From Chrysolina oricalcia (taxonomy: Eukaryota > Arthropoda > Insecta > Coleoptera > Chrysomelidae), in contig OX101812.2 of NCBI GenBank assembly GCA_944452925.2, positions 50,924,089 to 50,988,088 of the forward strand: DNA of 64,000 nt, in the 5' to 3' direction. Position numbers and translations under genes: made by a program. Of this stretch, positions 55,554-64,000 are shown in pieces (positions within the stretch are counted from its first letter, which is position 1; each line of letters begins with the position of its first letter). The notes under the pieces were generated by a model. That model ran no database searches, was not told the origin of the DNA, and worked only from the letters and a program-made list of their open reading frames with translations.

Positions 55554-56557
55554 TACATATTCATGGATGCCATCACAGAGAAAATGAATATGCCACCAAT
55601 TTATTCCCTAACGAATATGGTCCATTCTGCGCATACCTACAAATTCTCCGAATGAAAGCGGAGAATTCTCCGCTCATTGGCAACACTGAGAAGAACAGAA
55701 ATTCAACATAATACTTCATGTCTTATTTTTTTGTAGTGTTGGTAAAATTGAATCTCCCGCGAAACATTTGAATTGAAATGCACGTCAAAATATCCACAAT
55801 TGTTTTTTGACGCCATATTTAGAAGTATGGGTAATTACAAATTAATCTACAAAATGAACTTGAAAATGCCGATCATGCAAGTTATAGACCAGGTTAGTGT
55901 AGAATTAATGCATTTTTATCATCCATTAACATACCTAATTAAATATAAAGATGCATGATTTGTAGGCACATGGAAAATGTCGACAAAATTTCATGTACTG
56001 CTATAACTAGTAACACTCATGACGAAAGGGTCGATATTAGGTCGATATCTATTTTTTCACATGCAGAGATCCAGAAAGGATTTATATAGATTTCTGCTAG
56101 GAAAAAATAAGGGATTATGTATACATACCTACCAATTTTATAAATACCTATTCTACCTATTCGCATATTTTGATAAACAAAGTTGATATGTTATAGAAGA
56201 TATTTCAGTAAAAATACCTATACCTAATAGGTTTGTTCATTTGTGTCCATATGCAGATCTCTAAGCAGCTATTTTACATCTGTTCACCTCTCTCTAACAC
56301 ATCTAATTAATTTGTCTTTCTCTTTTGAAAATAACCGCTCAGCTCATCATAGACCGTCAGATAACTACAGATTTTGCTTACTCATTTTCTCTTTTCTGGG
56401 ATTTTAACCACTGGAAATTATGTCAGTGTTGAGCCCAAAAAATGAAAATTTAGCGATGGGACATGTGCTAGGAAAGAAAATTCATTTTCCTTTTGCAGAA
56501 AAAAATTGTTTTTTTTTATTTTCTCGTTTATGGCATTTCAACACATGAATAGGTATA

Positions 56558-56672
56558 ACAATCTAATAGTGGAAACCAAAGCCACAAGATTTGCACGTGC
56601 TTAAAGGGCTGAAATAAGGGCTCGATCTTGTAAAAAAATAGTTGGTTGCTGATGCATTTTCTCGCTTATGGC
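56558..56672. repeat. 115-bp inverted repeat, left arm
   Basis: Pairs with 59847-59964 about 3.2 kb away. It contains GCACGTGCT-AAAGGG, ATGCATTTTCTCGCTTATGG and ACAATCTAATAGTG. A short motif TTTTCTCGYTTATGG recurs outside the arm near 56519 and 56934, with GCCATAAGTC near 56866 and 56997. Confidence 0.7.
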
Positions 56673-58655
56673 AGTCGACAGAATTAAATTTAATATTGTT
56701 AGGAACCTTCAAAAAAAAAATCCCATAAGCCGGTCTGCTGTTGAGGTCAATTTTCCGGAAGGAAAATTTTGTAAAATTTTTTTTCCAGCAAACTTTCTCG
56801 TGAACGAAATAACGTGCAATAAAAATTTGTTGATGTAAAAGTATGTTATAAAAAAAGCCATAAGTCTAGTTCGTGCTTATCATACTATAGGAAACTGGAA
56901 AACTTGCAGGAAAATCACAGGAATTTTTGTTCATTTTCTCGTTTATGGGAATTGGCATGTAGGCGGAGAAACTGATTTCAAGACCAGAAAAAAAGCCATA
57001 AGTCAGAAACATGATTACGAGTTATGTTTTCGAAAATACACTGTGACATAAAAAATCGACGCATTGGTCCAGAACTGATTCCAATCTGGAAATGAGTTTG
57101 ATTTTTTATTTTGATATAGAATAAGCAATTCATTATTCTGGAACTTTCACTTCTTGAGACTGAACTAGGCCTCTATGCCACTATGAAAAAAACTCGCCGG
57201 AAACTCTGCCACTTAGGTGGTGTGGAAACGAACTGGTGTTTATTATTTTCTCCAATATGGTTATTTTTTTACTAGAGTCCTACATCAAAGTTTTACTTTT
57301 GAGCCCTAGGAACAGAAAATGTGGGGGTATTATAGAAAGTTAAAGTGTACCTAGATATTGATTACTGCTGGTAACAATGTTAAACCTCATCAATATAATG
57401 TATTTGATACGAAATGTCACGATTGCAACATTACGTATTCGGACACAAAATTTCTGGATTTAATTTTTGCAGAAAATGTTTCTCTGTTTGACAAACAATT
57501 TCTTCATTTGAAATGCGAATTTTGTTTTATATATATATATCTACCTATATGAATGAAAAATATTCACTTTCGTTTATTTCTGACGTTATTCCGAAGATTA
57601 TCAATAAATTACGAATATTTCACCACTCTTTCCATCTCCAAGAAATGATCTCCGAAATACCATTTCAAAATACCTTCACTGCTGGTCAATCTTATCTTGG
57701 CCACAGTGTTTATTAAACAAGTAAACGCAAATAGTTTCCATTGGCAACTTCGAACCACAAGTTAGGATTCTTGTTGTGTATTTTACTAGTAGATTTGGAT
57801 TATTCAAGAGTGTGTTTTCACTTGATTTCAGTCAGAATTTCAAATTTTTTATTTTCTTATTGGCAGCTACATAAAAAAATATCTGGTCATAGAAAGTGGA
57901 TAAAAACTCTCATTGGTGTTTGCATATCAAGCCAGTGCTGAAAGAAAACTCCTACCTCAACGGAGTTAAAGTCCTAAAAATGTTCAAAAAAGGTGGTTTT
58001 CGTGAATTTTTGTGAGGTTGGTAGTTTTTTTATGACTGAATCACCCTGTATTCCTTGGAGTTTATGATCATATATTCTGGAAAAATTAAACAAACATCTT
58101 AACTCAAGTCAAAAATACTGGGTGTCCACTTAAACTCCATTGTGAATAGTATTTATAATTATGGATCACTCAGTATAAATTATGGGCATTTCAGTTTTTT
58201 TCAATATAAAAACAAGGTATCTAGTGAAAAAGATCATTTTGCAACCGGTGCACTTTTTGTTAATTTCAATTGTTAATTGCTTTGCCCTATAACGGCTCAT
58301 TTCTGTATAGGGGTTAGGGCTAAGTTGCTTAAATTATCTTTGTCATACTAGTTCGTTATTGCAATCCAATCTCAATATACAAATCAGTTTTAAAAATTTT
58401 AGCATAGTAGACACCATCGTTGCTAGGTGAATGTTGACAAACATAAATGTCATAAAATCACAATAATTTTTATAAGTGTCAAAGTTAGAAGTCAAGATGA
58501 ACGAAGGTTATTGAATAAGTTAAACAAAAAATTATTTCTCTTTATACCCTCGCGGGCCATAAAATGAACTTTGTGCCCGCACGGGCATAAAGTACGACAT
58601 TAGATAGTTGGCAACTAAGCAATAAAAGCACAATAATGAACTAGTATGACATAAA

Positions 58656-58794
58656 GTTATCTATGTACCGCGGGCATAAACAGATATGTATACCCTCGGG
58701 CGACTTACAGACCCTCAGGCCTGAGGCCACCGGGTTCGTAAAACGTCGCCCTCAGGGCATAAACATCTATTTATACCCTTGGTACATAGATAAC
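58656..58794. repeat. 139-bp foldback with GC-rich apex
   Basis: GTTATCTATGTACC...GGTACATAGATAAC arms. Inner repeats GGGCATAAACA and CGGGCGAC/GTCGCCCT close on CCTCAGGCCTGAGG. GGGCATAAA-type blocks also occur just upstream (58583-58600), so this is part of a larger repeat patch. Confidence 0.7.
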
Positions 58795-59223
58795 TATTAC
58801 AACCCCTATGAGTTTGTCATAATAATGCCCGTAACAATTTTTTTCACTCTATAAAAAATTATTCAAATAAATAAATTATGTGATTTTAATATTACTTTCA
58901 TACTTCCGACTTAGGCTTTTTTTATATGGCCTAAGAATGAAGTTTGCAATGCATATGCCAAATCCCATAGAAGAAGAAATGAACAATTTTATCTTCATTA
59001 ATTTCTCGCAGCAGCATTTTCAAATAATTGTATTTATTTATGCAGTGTGACCCATTTAAAATGGAAGCACTCACATCAAACTTTAATATTTCAACCGATT
59101 GGAATGATTTTTTTCAATAGGTAGACAATCAAAAAGTCTATTAGGACACCAAATTTAATGATTAATTCTTCATTTTCAGGTCCAACTATTCTCATTTTTC
59201 AAAGTAAAAATCTAAAATTATTT

Positions 59224-59785
59224 TTTTAGGAAAAATCTGACCATTCCACTGGATTCGCGAAATTTTCAAATAATTCATGTTGAATGTTTGATGAAACTCG
59301 TGCATCAATGAGAAAGTTATAGGAAAATGAAATTTAAAAAATATGCCGTTTAATCAACCCAGCAATTCAATTCAAGAACTCTTATCAAAATTTGGAATAC
59401 ACCAGGAAGTCTCGAAATATCACTGTTCAGAATTTCATCAATATCTATTTATAAATTAGAAAATTACAGGATAACAAAATTTGAAAAATATGTTGATGGA
59501 ATTTCATGAAAATATCATTTTGTTCAATGATTTTTTATTATTATTATTTATTAATAGATTTCGATGAAATTTTGATCAGTGATATTTTGAGACTCCCCCA
59601 ATCCAGTGATGTATTCCGAATTTTGTGGATAAGAGTAGAAATTGAAATGGTGGGTTGATTAAACGGCATATTTTTTAAATTTAATTCTCCCACAACTTTT
59701 TTATTGATAGACGAATTACAACAAAATTTCAAAACGAACCATTTGAAAGAATCACGAATCCAGTGGTGTAGTCAGATATTTTCTC
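59224..59785. mobile_element. About 560-bp foldback MITE
   Basis: Arms share CCACTGGATTCG-GA, AAAATATGCCGTTTAATCAA and CCCA, then GGAATAC-CA and TATCACTG-TCA. Non-coding centre. Confidence 0.75.
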
Positions 59786-59846
59786 AAAAAATCGCTAAAA
59801 ATTTTTTTCGGGTTCATAACGATATGTAGATGTAGATTATGTAGAT

Positions 59847-59964
59847 TGCCATAAGCGAGAAAATGCATCAGCATCGAACAATTTTTTTACAAGCTCGCGC
59901 CCATATTTCAACCCTTTGAGCACGTGCAAACCTTATGGCTTTGGGTTTTCACTATTAGATTGTT
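59847..59964. repeat. 115-bp inverted repeat, right arm
   Basis: Inverted partner of 56558-56672. The 59224-59785 MITE lies just inside it. Confidence 0.7.
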
Positions 59965-59965
59965 G

Positions 59966-61080
59966 TAGGATACTAAGCATTAATTTTCATATATTTTCAT
60001 AAATTATCACTTCAAATAAAGATAGATTAAAGCGCATGAAATAAGATATATTGATTAAAACAAATGAAGAATGGTTACACGAAAAAAGTTGTGCAGCAAC
60101 GTGCAGCAATGCGTTTTTTATTTGTAACTATATTATGTTTTGAAGAAATATCTTCCTTTCTATGCGCTCTAAGCCGTCTTTGTTCGAATTGAGACTTCAC
60201 ATATGAATATTTATGCTTAACATAATTAATTTAGTCTTGGAAACTGTCTTCCAACGATAAAATATAGTTTTCCAGGTATTTTATTTTTTCGTCAAAAAAA
60301 CCTAGCTACGTATACGTTAGCTTTGCTGTTGGTTTTTATCATACAGTATGATTTGTCATTACTCTAAGGCCCGAGTCACGCAATTATTCTAAAAGAAAAC
60401 AAAACTGTTATTATAGATTAAAATAAAATTGAAAAGAAAAATTCCGAAATTTACGACTAAATTTTACATGACCCAAAATTATGAAAATTCAGGGGTATCC
60501 ACAGCTAATTTATATACTCTGTTTATTTGTGCAAGTTCCGAACTTTACAAAAAATCAAAAAAGTTAACCGGTTTTTGGTGAAAAAATAACTATAAACGAA
60601 ATTTTTTCAATAATAAAAAATGAATTACATAATCCAGTCTTTCTCTTCAACCTATACATAATAGGTATAATATTCGTAGGAAAGTTTCCAACAAAAAACA
60701 ATTAATATCCCCTGCGACCGTTGAATTATATCTGTTAGATTCTTGGCAGTTTTCTACAAGAACTATTTAATTTTAATCTCAAAAGATGCTTTATTTCAAG
60801 AAAGATCTAGGTAACAGAAGTTTGTTTGAAACCAATAGTTTGCAGTATCAAATCAATCGTAATAAAATACCGTTTTTTCCTAACACGAAAACATTTGAAA
60901 ACAATTAGTAATACCTATTTAAAAATTAAATTTTACATGGCTGGTAAACTGTAAAGTTGTGGACAATTTTAGAACTGAAATTCGCAATTTCAGGAAGGAA
61001 TCTAAAGCAAAAAACTATTTGTTCACAAAACATGACAAAACATGACAGAATGTCATATGGATACAAAATAAAAGAAAAAC
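59966..61080. other. No recognisable gene
   Basis: AT-rich DNA with short open frames. A 62-codon frame at 60957-61145 runs into the next foldback and has no family similarity I know. Confidence 0.45.
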
Positions 61081-61086
61081 ATTTAC

Positions 61087-62011
61087 CAGGTGTCCCATTT
61101 AAAACTATTCGTCTTAGCGGAAAATCTTCAATGGCAGAGTTGTAGATAAAAAAAAAATCGAAAACTTTGATACAGATATCACTTTGCGAAATAACCTCAA
61201 ATTAACCGTCCAAATGGCAAAAAACCGATTTTTCAGTATTTCATTATTTTCTCGCGTATAAATGTTTTAATTTACACAAAAATTTGTAAGCGTATGTCTT
61301 TTTTGGTGTCGAAGAAGCATGATTTTTTCAAAATGAAGAAGACGACTAGTTTTCAAGTAATGTATAATTTTCAAAAAAAATACCCTTATCTTCAACGAAC
61401 AATTGTTCTGGTGTTTTTTGTATTCCGAAGGTCTATAAGGGATCATTTTAATTGATAAAATGTCTACTTTCAAATGGTCTATGTATCTTGATGGTGGTTT
61501 ATTGATCGTTAAACCGCTTAAAATTGAGAAAAACCGACAAGTCTCTCCGAATCAAAATTTTCTCGATATTTTCCATGATTTTCAATAGTTGTAAAAAAGA
61601 ATAGGAATGTTATAGAAAATTAATTTTGTACTCTAATTATGTTTTGAAATATTTTAATGTAAAGAATTTTTTTTATAAAAGTCAAAAATCAGTGAAAATA
61701 TTGAGAAAGTCATGATTCAGAGAAACTTTTTTTCTCAATTTTCAGCGGTTTAACGATCAATAAATCACCAAGTCACGTAGACCATTTGAAAGTAGACATT
61801 TCAACAATTAAAATCTAAAATGATATCTTATACATCTCCGAAATACAGAAAAACACCTGAACAATATTGTTCGTGGAAGATAAAGTTTTTTTTTTAAATG
61901 TGCATTACTCGAGAACTGCGAAAAAATCATACTCATTCCAAGATAGACATGCTTACAAATTTGCATGTCAATTAATCAACTTTGCCATGGAACATTTTCC
62001 GCTAAGACGTC
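61087..62011. mobile_element. About 925-bp foldback element
   Basis: Arms of about 400 bp share CGTCTTAGCGGAAAAT, TTCAACGAACAATTGTTC-like and ATTGATCGTTAAACCGCT blocks, closing near 61600. The left end reads CAGGTGTCCCATTTAAAAC and is not matched on the right, so the right end is probably truncated. Confidence 0.75.
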
Positions 62012-62796
62012 ACGTTTCGCCACTTCGCAAAATACCGTTTTTAACTCCTAAACTGCATCCCCATTTCACCATTTTGTGTGGTTTCGTGTTTAAATCTTTT
62101 TTTCCTCAAAGTTGGAACCGTAACAAAATTTCCCATCTGGTCCTTGCCCGTTACTTTTTTTTCACAAAAATTATAGGCACTAGTCTATAGGGTCTTGTGA
62201 GACCTACATGGTCATTCATATAAAAAAATAATATCAGCTTCTCAAAAAACAAAAATAAAAATTACTGGACTGCATCTAACCACTATAAAATTTTCCTGGT
62301 ACTTAGAGCCTGGCGTACAGAAATATCACATATTTCCTTTCTCGTTTTCAGATTCAACGTATACAAGTTTTTCTATCAGAACATATTGCCTGTTGTCGGT
62401 TACAATGAAGGAAGAACCTGTTTCATCTCCATTCAGTTTTGGGAATTCAGTTATGGGAACTATTGAAAATACCTTCTAGGTACATGATATTTGCCTATGT
62501 TCGATTTCAATTCTAAGAACCTGAGTTCGACGCTTTCTTCTGTAAGTATTGCACGCGCATTTCTGTTAATCTTTGCGAAATTTCAGGATGCCTTTCAAAA
62601 TTAGCTACGTTACCATATCTCTTGCGTGGCTGCCTAAAATAAAAAACTTTCTCGTCCTAAAATTCCGAGTTATAAATCAGAATTTTAAATGTAAAAATTC
62701 CGAGCCAGGTATATCCCGTATTAAATCTGTATTTTTATCTCTACTGGTGCCTGCACTCACTCCCCCTAAAAACGTTTTACATATAATTATACTTCG

Positions 62797-63533
62797 ACTG
62801 GTCACATCCGAATAGATCACATTGTAGTACTACCTCTTTTACTGACTATGCGCAAGTTGAAAGAATGAATCACCCTGGTCTCCCCACATCCATCCCGCTC
62901 GCTGCTCGAATATACTTCAATATACTTCTTGTGCTGAACGTACGAGGTTTTGTTAGTCGACAAGTGCGTGAAATTACTAAATTCACATGCATACACCATA
63001 CACTCACTGTGTATACCTTACTAATCACATACGAGAAATGCCAAAATGATTATTACAAAAACAAGAAACCATGAATATAAATTTCAATCAGGTGGGACAA
63101 CATTTGTATGAACTTCTCTGTTGATTTTTAGGATCGCCTTTTCTTCAGATTCTTTAAATATCTACAATGTGATCTATTCGGATGTGACCAGTGGAAGTAT
63201 AACTAATGATTAAACGACTTACCTTAAGGAAGTTCAATACAAATTATACGAGACTGGTCACATCCGAATAGAGAAACACCCTCCCAAGGATACACTTGTT
63301 TATGTGTGTATATGCATATAAGAGTATATAGTTTTGTAAACGTAAACAAGTATCCATTTTTGTTAACCCTACCCAAAAGGCGATCAAGTAACCATCATCG
63401 CAAAGTATATTGAAGCATATTCGAGCAGCGAGTGGGATGGATGTGGGGAGACCAGGGTGATTCATTATTTCAACTTGCACATAGTCAGTAAAAGTGGTAG
63501 TACTACAATGTGATCTATTCGGATGTGACCAGT
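62797..63533. mobile_element. Complex palindrome with ACTGGTCACATCCGAATAG ends
   Basis: Outer arms (about 137 bp) run from ACTGGTCACATCCGAATAGA through CCACATCCATCCCGCTCGCT. The same terminal block also occurs at 63169-63193 (plus sense) and 63255-63273 (minus sense). Short sequence around the inner and outer copies (CTTAAGGTAAGTCGTTTAAT) is itself inverted. This is best explained by two copies in opposite orientation plus flank duplication. Confidence 0.7.
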
Positions 63534-64000
63534 CTCGTATAATTTGGATTGAACTTCCTTAAGGTAAGTCGTTTAATCCTCAATTATATTACAATACTTG
63601 ACCACACTGGATGTAGGTAAGGTAGAAGCACCACTCATGTACATTACCCCAGTTATGAACTTTTCTCCAAATGAGGCGCCAAACAAAGAAATGCCTTCTT
63701 CTTTGTAATGTTGACTAGTACAACCATAAACTAGATAGATTCATATGTTATAGTGCGCAAATTCTCGTCAGTCAGACATGTTGTCTCAAAATAGCAGTCG
63801 GTTAATAAACTTGATGTTTTGTAATCTGTTTTTACTGAAGTAATCCTTTGTGAGGTAAGTGAGTTATTTATGTTTTCATAACTTATAATTCATTATATAT
63901 TACGATCAATTTATATTTTTGGATTATCAAACGTTCTTTCAACATGAGTCAACCCCAAATATTCTCATTTCAATAGAATCATTTTTTTGTTGCTGTCCAT

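Noticed and set aside
63244..63480. 78-codon minus-strand frame and its mirror at 62865-63074 (NHPGLPTSIPLAARI in both)
   Set aside because: Both are translations of the same inverted repeat arms.

Overview
The window is AT-rich eukaryotic DNA, most likely from an insect. Three things suggest this: the one host gene looks like an insect TPC1-type two-pore channel, the intron lengths are strongly bimodal (52-92 bp versus 1.8-9.3 kb), and the mobile DNA is an arthropod-like mix (mariner, Ty3/Gypsy, Penelope-like, jockey-like non-LTR, Crypton, MULE, many foldback MITEs). I cannot name the species or order.

The only intact host gene I can support runs on the minus strand from the ATG at 53588 to the stop at 16597. 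It has thirteen coding exons. All junctions are GT-AG and all phases agree, giving a 781-residue two-pore cation channel (TPC1/TPCN1). Both six-helix repeats, both pore loops, the linker and the C-terminal cytosolic region are present. The gene covers about 37 kb of the window, and nearly everything else between its exons is mobile DNA.

Layout. 1-16.5 kb (downstream of the gene): a hammerhead-like fold at the left edge, a decayed Crypton tyrosine-recombinase, a foldback MITE, a broken THAP domain, a non-LTR 3' end, a dead mariner, two MITEs, a MULE remnant and two more MITEs. 16.6-53.6 kb: the channel gene. Intron 11 holds a 400-bp and a 901-bp foldback. Intron 10 holds Penelope-type ends inside a 601-bp MITE, direct and inverted repeats and several non-LTR fragments. 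Intron 8 holds a tRNA-derived SINE candidate and a Ty3/Gypsy element (LTRs, PBS, PPT, 5-bp target duplication) that has itself been hit by a 231-bp MITE. Intron 6 holds non-LTR fragments. Intron 4 holds a Penelope-like RT/GIY-YIG pseudogene, a Crypton 5' piece, a 2.85-kb foldback with a nested TA-flanked transposon, a cysteine-rich ORF remnant, a THAP fragment and a matching inverted Penelope-type end. 53.6-64 kb (upstream of the gene): no coding gene recognised, only a series of foldback repeats and hairpins.

The mobile elements are mostly decayed and often nested. I found no operon-like or defence-like gene system. The more unusual signals are the ribozyme-like folds, the families of foldback elements that share termini or a loop sequence, and the contrast between the nearly identical LTRs and the broken coding region of the Gypsy element.
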